From positions 124,001 through 188,000 of the forward strand of contig NZ_JAUYNT010000010.1 of NCBI RefSeq assembly GCF_030698175.1: a DNA stretch of 64,000 nt, in the 5' to 3' direction. Below the pieces are notes generated by a model. It was given only the letters and a program-made list of their open reading frames with translations. It had not been told where the DNA came from and ran no database searches. The DNA is from Pseudomonas sp. GTDB lineage: Bacteria > Pseudomonadota > Gammaproteobacteria > Pseudomonadales > Pseudomonadaceae. The position numbers were made by a program, and so were the translations under genes. Positions 10,740-21,600 of the stretch are shown here, in pieces (the stretch's first letter is position 1; every line of letters starts with the position of its first letter).

Positions 10740-10872
10740 TTGTGTATCTCGATCAGAGGATTCGGTGTGCCGCCTAGTTTAGGCCGCATTTAGCAAAGAG
10801 TCTTATGCAACTGTGACAACGGGTCGGTCAGGAGGGCGATGGCGGATGCTGCCACCATTCAGTCCTGGGATT

Positions 10873-12327
10873 TTATGCCGGACGATAAACGCGCACATTG
10901 GCATGCCCCTCGCTCAGCAAGTGGTGGGCATGCAGGCGGCTCATCACCCCCTTATCGCAATACAGCAGGTACTGGCGCCCGGCATCCAGCTCCTTGAAGC
11001 GGCTGTTCAAAGCAAAGAACGGCAGCGTTTGAACTTCGATCTCACCCAGTTGCAGCGGCGCATCTTCCTGGGCATCGGGGTGACGGATATCCAGCACGAT
11101 TTGGCCAGGCAGCGCCTCGGCGACTTCTTCGACCTGAATATCTTCGCCCAATTCATCAATGACTCGATCAATCGACACCAGCCGGGCATTGGCCAGGGCG
11201 CGCTCCAGCACCGCCATGTCGATTTGTTCTTCTTCGTACACCACCCGCGGCAACTTGGCGCGCGTGGTCGGGCCGACCGAAATCACCCCGCAATATTCCG
11301 GCATGTGCTTGGCGAACTCGGCGGTGCCGATCTCGGTGGCGGTATCGATAATATCTTGCTTGTGGCTGGCGATTAACGGGCGCAGAACCAGTTTGTCGGT
11401 CACCGCATCAATCACCGATAAATTGGTCAGGGTCTGGCTCGACACTTGGGAAATTGCCTCGCCGGTCACCAGCGCATCGATTTCTAAGCGATCAGCAATC
11501 GAACTGGCGGCGCGCAGCATCATGCGCTTAAGGACCACGCCCATATGGGCGTTATCAACTTTGCCGAGGATTTCGCCGAGCACCTCTTCAAAAGGCACGC
11601 TGACAAACAACACCCGATGAGAGCTGCCGTATTTGGCCCACAGGTAATGTGCCACTTCCATCACGCCCAACTCATGGGCGCGACCACCCAAATTGAAGAA
11701 GCAGAAGTGGCTGAGCAGGCCGCGGCGCATCATCTGATAGGCCGCCACCGTCGAGTCGAAACCGCCCGACATCAGCACCAGGGTTTGCTCCACCGAGCCC
11801 AGCGGAAAACCGCCAAGGCCGTTGTGCTGATGGTGAATGACGAACAAACGCTGGTCGCGAATCTCCATGCGCACCAGCACCTCTGGCGCCTTCAATTCAA
11901 TCCCCGCAGCCCCGCACTGCTGGCGCAACTGGCTGCCAACATAACGCTCGACTTCCATCGAGGTGAAGCTGTGCTTGCCGCCACGTTTGCAGCGCACGGC
12001 AAAAATTTTGCCCGGCAGCAGGTCGGCGTAATGGGTCTTGCACTTGGCCACGATATCGTCGAGATCGCCCAGCGGGTACTCGTTCACTTCCAGGAAGTGC
12101 GTGATGCCCGGCGTACAACACAGGCGCTCAATCATCGCTGCCAGGGTCTTCGGCTCGCTCACCTGGGTTTGCAACTCAAGATTGTCCCATTCGCCGCTCA
12201 CCGCCACAGCCGGATCCAGGTCACGCAAAACCGAGCGAATATTCTTCGCTAACTGGCGGATGAACTGCTTGCGCACCGGCCGGCTTTTAATGGTGATTTC
12301 TGGAAAGACTTTTACGATAAGTTTCAT
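10873..12327 (-). CDS. thiI: tRNA 4-thiouridine synthase ThiI
   Basis: A 484-residue enzyme that forms 4-thiouridine at tRNA position 8 and donates sulfur for thiazole synthesis. The N-terminal ferredoxin-like/THUMP part ends near residue 165. The PP-loop motif [13 protein letters not shown] (about 180-190) adenylates the tRNA uridine. The C-terminal rhodanese domain carries the persulfide cysteine in [10 protein letters not shown]. The ATG at 12327 ([10 protein letters not shown]) gives the usual length; an upstream in-frame start at 12390 would add a non-conserved tail. It is divergent from glnA. Confidence 0.97.
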   Translation of the reverse strand: MKLIVKVFPEITIKSRPVRKQFIRQLAKNIRSVLRDLDPAVAVSGEWDNLELQTQVSEPKTLAAMIERLCCTPGITHFLEVNEYPLGDLDDIVAKCKTHYADLLPGKIFAVRCKRGGKHSFTSMEVERYVGSQLRQQCGAAGIELKAPEVLVRMEIRDQRLFVIHHQHNGLGGFPLGSVEQTLVLMSGGFDSTVAAYQMMRRGLLSHFCFFNLGGRAHELGVMEVAHYLWAKYGSSHRVLFVSVPFEEVLGEILGKVDNAHMGVVLKRMMLRAASSIADRLEIDALVTGEAISQVSSQTLTNLSVIDAVTDKLVLRPLIASHKQDIIDTATEIGTAEFAKHMPEYCGVISVGPTTRAKLPRVVYEEEQIDMAVLERALANARLVSIDRVIDELGEDIQVEEVAEALPGQIVLDIRHPDAQEDAPLQLGEIEVQTLPFFALNSRFKELDAGRQYLLYCDKGVMSRLHAHHLLSEGHANVRVYRPA

Positions 12328-12423
12328 GGCGGTAGCGCGTGGCAAGGCGACCAAAAAAGAGGGGCGCGGATTATAGCGGAAATCGCTCAAGCTTTAACCA
12401 ATTATATGCACGACACCCAGAAA

Positions 12424-12470
12424 CGCTCTTTATTGGTGCGTCGTGGCGCGTGGCGCACCAATAAAGAGCG
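12424..12470. promoter_or_regulatory. Twin NtrC-type boxes upstream of glnA
   Basis: Two perfect 17-bp inverted arms, CGCTCTTTATTGGTGCG at 12424-12440 and its reverse complement at 12454-12470, are separated by 13 bp. Each arm is one NtrC-box length and carries one good half-site (TGGTGC or GCACCA) and one degenerate half. Their centres lie about 138 and 108 bp before the predicted start of the sigma-54 transcript and 30 bp apart, close to the layout of the two enhancer sites at E. coli glnAp2. Binding is inferred. Confidence 0.75.
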
Positions 12471-12544
12471 CCTAATTGTTCGCAATCCGCCCAAGGACAT
12501 TCTACAACTCAGCTTTTGGGCGTTTTCCCCCAGTAAAAAAGCAC

Positions 12545-12560
12545 TGGCATATATATTGCT
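12545..12560 (+). promoter_or_regulatory. Sigma-54 promoter of glnA
   Basis: TGGCATATATATTGCT matches the -24/-12 consensus TGGCAC-N5-TTGCW in all but one base. The predicted transcript starts near 12570, leaving a ~90-base leader before the glnA ATG. The paired NtrC boxes lie upstream at enhancer distance. Confidence 0.88.
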
Positions 12561-12659
12561 CCCTTGTGAGAGAGGCTGCCTTGTGGCGTATTATCGCCCC
12601 CGGCACCAAACGTATTCGCGGGCTCACTGAATTCAGCCCTCATTCACCTGGAGGACACC

Positions 12660-14066
12660 ATGTCGAAGGCGCTTCAATTAATCAAAGATCACGACGTGAA
12701 GTGGGTTGACCTGCGCTTCACCGACACCAAGGGCAAGCAACATCACGTGACCATGCCGGCTCGCGACGCCTTCGAAGAAGACTTCTTTGAAGTTGGCAAG
12801 ATGTTCGACGGCTCCTCCATTCATGGCTGGAAAGGCATCGAAGCCTCCGACATGATTCTGCTGCCTGTCGACAGCACTGCAGTGATCGATCCGTTCACTG
12901 AAGACCCAACGCTGATTCTGGTCTGCAACATCATCGAACCGACCACCATGCAGGGCTATGATCGCGACCCGCGCTCGATCGCCACCCGCGCCGAGGAATA
13001 CCTGAAGACCACCGGTATCGGCGACACCGTATTCGTGGGCCCAGAGCCTGAGTTCTTCATCTTCGACGAAGTGAAGTTCAAGTCCGACATCTCCGGCTCG
13101 ATGTTCAAGATTTTCTCCGAGCAGGCTTCGTGGAACACCGACGCCGACATCGAAGGCGGCAACAAGGGCCACCGCCCTTGCGTTAAAGGTGGCTACTTCC
13201 CAGTTCCGCCATGCGACCACGACCACGAAATCCGTACTGCCATGTGCAACGCCATGGAAGAAATGGGTCTGGTTATCGAAGTTCACCACCACGAAGTGGC
13301 GACTGCTGGTCAGAACGAAATCGGCGTGAAGTTCAACACCTTGGTTGCCAAGGCTGATGAAGTTCAAACCCTCAAGTACTGCGTGCATAACGTTGCTGAT
13401 GCCTACGGCAAAACCGCAACCTTTATGCCTAAGCCACTCTACGGCGACAACGGCTCGGGCATGCACGTGCACATGTCGATCGCTAAAGACGGCAAGAACA
13501 CCTTCGCTGGCGAAGGCTATGCCGGCCTGTCCGACACCGCCCTGTACTTCATCGGCGGCATCATCAAGCACGGTAAGGCCCTGAACGGCTTCACCAACCC
13601 GGCAACCAACTCCTACAAGCGTTTGGTTCCAGGCTTCGAAGCTCCAGTAATGCTGGCTTACTCGGCACGTAACCGTTCGGCTTCGATCCGCATTCCATAC
13701 GTTTCCAGCCCACGCGGCCGTCGTATCGAAGCACGCTTCCCGGATCCAGCGGCTAACCCGTACCTGTGCTTCGCGGCACTGTTGATGGCTGGCCTGGACG
13801 GCATCCAGAACAAGATCCACCCAGGCGACGCAGCCGACAAAAACCTTTACGACCTGCCACCAGAAGAAGCCAAGTTGATCCCGCAAGTGTGCGGCAGCTT
13901 GAAAGAAGCCCTGGAAGAGCTGGATAAAGGCCGTGCGTTCCTGACTAAGGGCGGCGTATTCAGCGACGACTTCATCGATGCTTACATCGAGCTGAAGAGC
14001 GCCGAAGAAATCCAAGTGCGCACCTTCGTGCACCCACTGGAATATGACCTGTACTACAGCGTCTAA
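12660..14066 (+). CDS. glnA: Glutamine synthetase type I
   Basis: A 468-residue enzyme that makes glutamine from glutamate, ammonia and ATP as a cytoplasmic dodecamer; it is the entry point for nitrogen assimilation. Diagnostic stretches include the N-terminal beta-grasp motif [13 protein letters not shown], the ATP-site block [16 protein letters not shown], the glutamate-site block [10 protein letters not shown] and the adenylylation-loop tyrosine in NLYDLPPEE, so it is the adenylylated GSI-beta form. A strong ribosome site (GGAGGA) lies upstream. Expression should be NtrC/sigma-54 controlled through the sites just upstream. Confidence 0.99.
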   Translation: MSKALQLIKDHDVKWVDLRFTDTKGKQHHVTMPARDAFEEDFFEVGKMFDGSSIHGWKGIEASDMILLPVDSTAVIDPFTEDPTLILVCNIIEPTTMQGYDRDPRSIATRAEEYLKTTGIGDTVFVGPEPEFFIFDEVKFKSDISGSMFKIFSEQASWNTDADIEGGNKGHRPCVKGGYFPVPPCDHDHEIRTAMCNAMEEMGLVIEVHHHEVATAGQNEIGVKFNTLVAKADEVQTLKYCVHNVADAYGKTATFMPKPLYGDNGSGMHVHMSIAKDGKNTFAGEGYAGLSDTALYFIGGIIKHGKALNGFTNPATNSYKRLVPGFEAPVMLAYSARNRSASIRIPYVSSPRGRRIEARFPDPAANPYLCFAALLMAGLDGIQNKIHPGDAADKNLYDLPPEEAKLIPQVCGSLKEALEELDKGRAFLTKGGVFSDDFIDAYIELKSAEEIQVRTFVHPLEYDLYYSV

Positions 14067-14097
14067 ACCAGTCGTAGCTATTTAGGTAGCTGCCTAG

Positions 14098-14122
14098 AGG
14101 CCTCCTTCGGGAGGCCTTTTTT
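14098..14122 (+). terminator. Terminator of glnA
   Basis: Perfect 8-bp stem AGGCCTCC / GGAGGCCT closed by a stable TTCG tetraloop and followed by a T-run, about 30 bp after the glnA stop. Confidence 0.95.
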
Positions 14123-14165
14123 GTGGGCGCTGTACTCGTTACGTGTTGCGCCAATTGCAGCTTTT

Positions 14166-14309
14166 GTAGGATGGGTTGAGCTTGGCGATACCCATCAATC
14201 ATCCAACGGCAATCAGTCCAGTCATCCCCCGTACGCAGCAGCGGACGCGAGCCCATGGACTTCGCACGCCACGTGGTGATGGGTATCGCTGCGCCCAACC
14301 GCATCCTAC
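14166..14309. repeat. Inverted REP pair, GTAGGATGGG class
   Basis: Copy one (14166-14196) begins GTAGGATGGGTTGAGC and ends GATACCCATC. Copy two (14278-14309) is the same sequence in reverse. About 80 bp separates them, giving a BIME-like arrangement. The same repeat occurs near 24833, 28083, 28126 and 45824. The rest of the 375-bp glnA/DUF4124 gap holds the glnA terminator and nothing else I recognise. Confidence 0.85.
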
Positions 14310-14441
14310 GGTCTGCCTGCAACAGACAGCTGGGACATAGCCTTTTTTATAGGCGCAGAGCACAGCGCTAAAGCGCAAAACTTGCCAGTTGCCACCAGCA
14401 GTGCAAGGCTTAGGCACCTAAGCCCATTCGGGAGATCAGCC

Positions 14442-15023
14442 ATGCGCCCTTTACTTGCTTGCCTGCTATTGGCCTTGAGCCTGCCAGCAGCGGCCGAGAT
14501 TTATAGCTACACCGATGCCAACGGCAATAAAGTATTCACCAACGAGCCACCACAAGGCAGCAATGCCGAGCTCGTGCAGCTGCCACCCACCAACAGCGTG
14601 GCAGCGCAGCCGACAACCACCAACAACAATGCCACTCCAAATTCCAGCAGCACGGATGCACCCTTCTCGGTGCTGCAACTGACTAATCTGCCCACCGACG
14701 AGGCCATGCGCGCCAACAACGGCACCTTCAGCGTCGGCGTTAACAGCGTGCCCCACCTCGCCGCCAGCCAACAAGTGCAGCTAGTCCTCGACGGCCAACC
14801 CTATGGCGCGGTGAGCAGCAATCCCCCGCTGCAACTGAGCAACATCGAGCGCGGCGACCATACGCTCGCCGTGCAGGTGCTTAGCGGCGGCCGCGTCGTG
14901 CAACAGAGCGACGCCGTGACCTTTAGCGTACAGCGAGTCAATACCAGCAGCCCAGCGTTGCGCCCTAAACCTGTCCCGCCGCCCACGCCAAAACCAAAGC
15001 CAACACCAAAGCCAGCGGGCTAA
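14442..15023 (+). CDS. DUF4124 domain exported protein
   Basis: A 193-residue protein with a cleavable signal peptide (MRPLLACLLLALSLPAAAEI) directly followed by the DUF4124 signature YSYTDANGNKVFTNEPP (about residues 22-38). A Thr/Asn-rich linker follows, then an Ig-like periplasmic domain, then a repetitive Pro-Lys tail (KPKPTPKP). The function is unknown. The ATG at 14442 has GGGAGATC upstream; a longer frame from 14382 lacks the signal at its N-terminus. It is the first of two tandem paralogues between glnA and ntrB. Confidence 0.85.
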   Translation: MRPLLACLLLALSLPAAAEIYSYTDANGNKVFTNEPPQGSNAELVQLPPTNSVAAQPTTTNNNATPNSSSTDAPFSVLQLTNLPTDEAMRANNGTFSVGVNSVPHLAASQQVQLVLDGQPYGAVSSNPPLQLSNIERGDHTLAVQVLSGGRVVQQSDAVTFSVQRVNTSSPALRPKPVPPPTPKPKPTPKPAG

Positions 15024-15026
15024 ATC

Positions 15027-15644
15027 ATGCGTCTGATTCTGTTTTGCTTACTTCTGATCGGTCTACCCGTTGCCGCCGAGGTTTATACCTATACCGATGC
15101 CGACGGCAATCGGGTGTTTACCGACCAGCCCAAACCCGGCAATGCCAAGCGCCTGCAGATGGCGCCGACCAACTCCATGGGCCAGCCCAACGCCTCGCGC
15201 GCGCCGGCGGCCTTGGTGGAAACACCGATCAAGCCGCCGGACTACCAGATGCTGCGGATCTTGGTACCCGAGCCCGACGCGGTGATTAACGACGGCACCG
15301 GCGACATAGTGGTCAGCGCCAGCAGCGATCCCGCCTTGCTGCCCACCCACAACTATCGCCTGATTGTCGATGGCCAGCCGAGCGCCGAACCCGGTCGCAG
15401 CCCGGTCTTCCCGGTGCAGGGCCTGGGCCGTGGCACCCATCAATTGGCGGTGGAGATTCTGGACGCCGAAGGCCGCATGCTGGAGCGCACCCCCAGCCAG
15501 CCGCTGCATATCCGCCTTACCTCGCTGGATCAAAAGCGCAAAGCCAGGCCCTGCAAGAGACGTGACTACGGCGTGCGTCCAGAGTGCCCGCTAAAAGACA
15601 AACCACCGGCCAAGCCGGACATTCCCTTCGTGCCCTTCATCTAG
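15027..15644 (+). CDS. DUF4124 domain exported protein, paralogue
   Basis: A 205-residue paralogue of the preceding gene, starting three bases after its stop. The signal peptide MRLILFCLLLIGLPVAAEV precedes the matching DUF4124 signature YTYTDADGNRVFTDQPK. The second half (LPTHNYRLIVDGQPSAEPG ...) mirrors the VLDGQPYGAVSSNPP region of its neighbour and looks like an Ig-like fold. The C-terminus is basic with two cysteines. The function is unknown. The tight spacing implies a two-gene unit. The 200 bp between it and ntrB shows no clear promoter or repeat. Confidence 0.85.
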   Translation: MRLILFCLLLIGLPVAAEVYTYTDADGNRVFTDQPKPGNAKRLQMAPTNSMGQPNASRAPAALVETPIKPPDYQMLRILVPEPDAVINDGTGDIVVSASSDPALLPTHNYRLIVDGQPSAEPGRSPVFPVQGLGRGTHQLAVEILDAEGRMLERTPSQPLHIRLTSLDQKRKARPCKRRDYGVRPECPLKDKPPAKPDIPFVPFI

Positions 15645-15845
15645 CAGCCTGCCGCCGCAAGCGCACCGCATTGGTGCGCAAGCCTGCTACCCTGCCTAGA
15701 CAGTCCCCATTTTGGTTCGCCGCGCCCTGCCTGCCTGCGCTAACCAGGCCTATTCACTCTCACTGCAGGCCGGTTGCGGGCATTTAGTGGGCGTTGGTTT
15801 GCTTCTTGCATTTTGCCTCGCATACCTGGGATCGCAGAGCCTTAT

Positions 15846-16927
15846 ATGACCATTGATGACGCACTGCACCGCTTACTGCTGGACAACCTGACCACTGCAA
15901 CCATTTTGCTGAATGCCGACCTGTGCCTTGAGTACATGAATCCGGCGGCGGAGATGTTGCTGGCCGTCAGCGCCCTGCGTAACCACGGCCAATTTATCAG
16001 CGAGCTGTTTACCGAGTCGCCGGCGGCGCTGAGTTCGCTGCGCCAAGCCGTGCAGAACGCCCATCCCTTCACCAAACGTGAGGCGGTGCTCACCGCGCTG
16101 ACTGGGCAAACCCTGACCGTCGACTACGCCGTCACCCCCATTCTGCATCGCGGCGCCACGGTGCTGCTGCTGGAGGTGCACCCACGCGACCGGCTGCTGC
16201 GCATCAGCAAAGAAGAAGCGCAGCTGTCCAAGCAAGAGTCGACCAAGATGCTGGTGCGCGGCCTCGCCCATGAGATCAAAAACCCCCTGGGCGGCATTCG
16301 CGGCGCCGCACAGTTACTGGCCCGCGAACTGCCCAGCGAAGAGTTAAAGGACTACACCAACGTCATCATCGAAGAAGCCGACCGCCTGCGTAATCTGGTC
16401 GACCGCATGCTCGGTTCCAACAAGCTACCGTCGCTGGCCATGACCAACGTGCATGAAGTGCTGGAGCGCGTCTGCAGCCTGGTGGCCGCCGAAAGCCAAG
16501 GCTGCATCACTTTGGTGCGCGACTACGACCCAAGCATCCCGGACCTATTGATTGACCGCGAGCAAATGATCCAGGCGGTGCTCAATATCGTGCGTAACGC
16601 CATGCAGGCGATTGGCATCCACAACGAGCTGCGGCTCGGGCGCATCACCCTGCGCACCCGCACCTTGCGCCAGTTCACCATCGGCCAACAACGCCATCGG
16701 CTGGTCACCAAGGTCGAGATTATCGACAACGGCCCAGGGATTCCGGCCGAGCTGCAAGACACCATTTTCTATCCCATGGTCAGCGGGCGTGCCGACGGCA
16801 CCGGCCTGGGTCTGGCCATCACCCAAAACATTATCAGCCAGCACCAAGGGCTGATCGAGTGCGAGAGCCATCCCGGCCACACCGTATTCTCGATTTTCCT
16901 GCCGCTGGAACAAGGAGTTGTGTCGTC

Positions 16928-16931
<4 letters not shown>
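15846..16931 (+). CDS. ntrB: Nitrogen sensor histidine kinase NtrB
   Basis: A 361-residue cytoplasmic kinase/phosphatase that phosphorylates NtrC when nitrogen is limiting, under control of the PII protein. An N-terminal PAS domain (about residues 5-115; ILLNADLCLEYMNPAAE) precedes the phospho-acceptor motif LAHEIKNPLGG (about 140) and the catalytic boxes NIVRNAMQA (N-box), IIDNGPGIP (G1) and GTGLGLAI (G2). The ATG at 15846 gives the usual length; the ribosome site is weak and an in-frame start exists at 15774. It overlaps ntrC by four bases. Confidence 0.97.
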
Positions 16932-18358
<1,427 letters not shown>

Positions 18359-18382
18359 GGCCTGAAGCCAACCCCGCAGCAC

Positions 18383-18409
18383 CCAACGGCCCCCAATCGG
18401 GGCCGTTGG
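18383..18409 (+). terminator. Hairpin after ntrC
   Basis: Perfect 11-bp stem CCAACGGCCCC / GGGGCCGTTGG with a 5-base loop, 25 bp after the ntrC stop. It has no T-tract, so it is either a weak terminator or a transcript-stabilising hairpin. Confidence 0.6.
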
Positions 18410-18530
18410 CGCATCCAGCGCCCCAATGCGGCGCCAAGCGCGCCCTCAGCAACCCCACGCAGCAGCCGCTGCAGCGCTACAAGCGCCTATTTATGCGGCC
18501 TCGCAGCCCATAACGCGAAAAACTGAAAAC

Positions 18531-18546
18531 TGGCACAGCCCCTGCA
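18531..18546 (+). promoter_or_regulatory. Sigma-54 promoter downstream of ntrC
   Basis: TGGCACAGCCCCTGCA matches TGGCAC-N5-TTGCA except for one base (CTGCA). The predicted transcript start is near 18556. No protein gene follows on this strand before a strong terminator, which points to a small RNA. I found no clear NtrC box between ntrC and this site. Confidence 0.75.
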
Positions 18547-18555
18547 ATAGGTCTG

Positions 18556-18655
18556 ATAACTCCAGTTTTGGGGGCCCTGGTACAGGCAGGCCAGGGAATC
18601 CCCTCTTTTACCCCCCCAACCAAAAGGCCACCCGACAGGATGGCCTTTTGGTTTA
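18556..18655 (+). ncRNA. nrsZ: Probable nitrogen-regulated small RNA, NrsZ-like
   Basis: A sigma-54 promoter at 18531-18546 is followed about 60 bp after its start point by a 13-bp terminator stem, so a transcript of about 100 nt is predicted. It contains a 5' GC-rich hairpin region (around GGGCCCTGG...CCAGGG) and an unpaired pyrimidine-rich stretch (CCCTCTTTTACCCCCCC) before the terminator. In P. aeruginosa the NtrC/sigma-54-dependent RNA NrsZ lies immediately downstream of ntrC, which is this exact position. Homology is inferred from position and promoter type; this RNA is shorter than the ~226 nt I recall for PAO1 NrsZ. Confidence 0.65.
18618..18653. terminator. Bidirectional terminator between small RNA and mshQ
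   Basis: A perfect 13-bp stem AACCAAAAGGCCA / TGGCCTTTTGGTT with a 10-base loop. It follows the predicted small RNA on the plus strand and the mshQ stop on the minus strand. T-richness is modest on the plus side. Confidence 0.85.
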
Positions 18656-18675
18656 TCGGTCATCCATCAACCTGG

Positions 18676-21600
18676 CTAGCGATACAGTTCCCGGCGGAAG
18701 ATCAGCGGCGTAGCGCCTTTGTAGATACCGAAGGTCGCCAGACCGCTGGCGGGTTCCAGCGAGCCATTGCCATCCCAGTCGAACTGCAACCAGGTCGGCG
18801 TGGTGTAGGTCAGGCGCACACTGCCATCGTTACCCACGCCCGGCGCGGAGAGCAGATAGCCACCCGCCAGACTGCTGCCCGCCTGCACATTGACTGGCGG
18901 AGCAGCCACCAGGCCTGCCGCATTCAGGTAGCTCAAGGCGGTTTCACCGGCAGCCAACTGCCCTTGATAACCACCCAAGCCGGCCGGATCAAACGCGGTG
19001 CAGCTGTCCAGCGGGTTCGCCACATAGCCGCTGCCATTGAAGTAACCCGCCGTAAACGGCAGCCGCAAAGCCTGCAGCTCCGAGCCGTGGGCATTGCCGA
19101 TATGCGCCTGACCGAGGCGAAAATCCAAAGCGGCGGTTTGCGTCGAGGTGCCAGTCACACCATCGCTGTCGCTTGCAGTGGCCATCAGACTGACCAGATA
19201 GGCATCCCGTGGGGCGTTGAATTGATAGGTTGCAGCGCCGCTCAGGGTAATGGCTGAAACGCCGCCGTCGAACGACAGCGTGTTGTCGATCAGCGCCACG
19301 CCATCCACTGCCGCAACCGGAGTTGCCGGCAATACCGGCGGGGCACCAACATAATCAGCGATGCTGGCGGTGCCACCCTGCAGGCGCGCGTAGCTGGCCA
19401 AATCCTTGTCGTAGTTGCTGGTAATGCCTCCCGTGGCGTTAAGGGCGGTGACACTGCCCGCGAATAGGAAGGGCTGGCCAATCTTGACCAGATTCGGATC
19501 GGCATCGTTCAGACCGGCATAAGTCGAGGCGCCGGCCGCACAAGCCGGGGCGTACTGACTGATTTGCACGTCGAAATGGTCTGGAGTGAAGCGCCCAACT
19601 GCCGCACTGCTGCTACTGGCCAGCGCCAAGCCCTGATAGGTCGTGAGCGCACTGCCGAGGGTGAACTGAAAGCGCCCCACCTCGCTCACCGCCTGACTGA
19701 TGGTGACATCCGCAGCCGTCGAGAAGTCCACTGCGCCAACCGCCAAAACCCCGTTGGCGCCACCATCGAGCATGCTCGCACTCAGCGGCAGGTTGCCGCT
19801 GGTCTGGCGGAAATTAGCGGTATCGAGGTTGTCGCACAGCTCCGTATCACTCTCCCCATCGGCCCAAGCCTTGGCCCGCAACCGCATAGGGAACACCAGG
19901 CCGGCCTTCTGGTACACCGTGCAGGCCGAGTTAGCGCAGGCCGGCAGCGCCGTCGTCGGCGCGCTCAGCGGCGTCAGCGCCTCCACACAAAAGCCGGCCG
20001 GGCTGCTGATAAACGGGTCGCTGCCGATCATCACCAGCCCATTTTCATCGCCACTGGTCGGTGCGTAACGGGCATTCAGGGTCATCAGTCCGGCATCGTC
20101 ATAACGCACGTTCAGCGGTGCGCTGGCCGCGGCGTCAAAGTCCAGCGCCACATTGGTCAGGGCTGCCGTGACGGCTGTGCCATTGACCACCACCGGCTGC
20201 GTTCCAGTGTTTGGGCTGACGTAGGCCGAGCTGAACTGCACGGTGCGCGCGCCGCTGGGAAAGCCCGGCACGCAGGCTTGCGTGGCATCATTTTTTTTGA
20301 CCGCACGGATACTGCCAGTGGTGAGTTTGGCCGCCAGCATGTCGGGCACAGTGACGATAAACCCGCTGTCGGCGAATGGCACCGTACAACTGCTCGACAA
20401 GGCGCCGCCTGACGAACAAAGCGTCTGACTAAAAGGCTTCAGGCTCGGCGTAGAACCGCTGACCCCAAGGGTCACGGTGCTGGCGGTATTGTTGCGCAAT
20501 TGCAGGGTTTTACTGCCACCGCTAAAGGTCTGACTGTTGCCACCCACCCAGCCGCTCGGGGTTAAATTAACCGTTACGCTGCCGGTGTAGGGCGTTGCAC
20601 AACTGGCATCCAGGCACGCCCGAACCAACACATCCAATGGATTGCAGGTCAGCGCGTTGCCGGCATGCACCAACTCAAAATGGTCGATCTGCTGCTCAAT
20701 CGGATTAATCTGCGAGGCGCACACCTGCAGATCATCCAACTCATGGGTATTGGTAGAGCCGCCAGATGAGCCGGTAAACGACAGGTAAAAATTCGCCGGT
20801 AACGGCGCCTGCCCGGCGGCCGCGGCCACGTTAAGCCCACCGAGCCCACTGAGAGCCACAAAGCCGGCGCCGCTATCGCGCTCGACCGTGACCAGTGCGC
20901 TGCCCGACACCCGCCCGTCCATGGTAATTCTATAGGTGTGCCCAGGCCCGGCAGTACTGCCGGCCACATCAATACCGGGGCTCAGGTTGGCCGCAGTGCC
21001 GGCGATATAGCTGTAGCCAGAGGTGCGCGAAGGGGCACCGGAACCGCGCAACGCCACCGAATCTAGCCGCCGACCGGGGCCATTGGCGGTGGCGCCACCC
21101 CCTTCGGTGGAGAAGTTACCGTACTCATCGACCCCCACCCCCAGCCAGCCGCCAGCAAAGCCTGGAGTGGTGACGGTACCGCGCGTGCCGTAACCCAAGG
21201 GCCCGCCATAGCTGCCGGCTTGGGGGGTAACGCTGGCGTCCGAGAGCACCACGGCCACACCGTCGGCCCCGCTGCCGTTGTAGGCGTAATGCTTAAACTG
21301 CATCTGCACATAGTTGCCCGCGGCGGGAAATAAGCGCTGCAGCGTACTGGAGGTGGCGACGTTATTGCTGCTGTTCGTCAGGCGCATGCGGTCGCTGACG
21401 ATTACCGGCACGCCGAACGAGCCGCCGCTGGTCGTGACCGCCCAATCAGCGCCCAGACCAGACCGATTGAAGTTATCGTTGACGCACTGCAGCGCCAGCG
21501 GACAACTGTGCCGCGCCTGAACCAAGGCGCTGATCTGCGCGGTACTCAAGGCCACAGCATAAATACGCAGTTCATCCAGCGCGCCATTGAAATAGCGCCC

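Noticed and set aside
12678..14033. 451-codon open frame antisense to glnA
   Set aside because: Shadow of glnA produced by high-GC codon bias; glnA itself is unmistakable.
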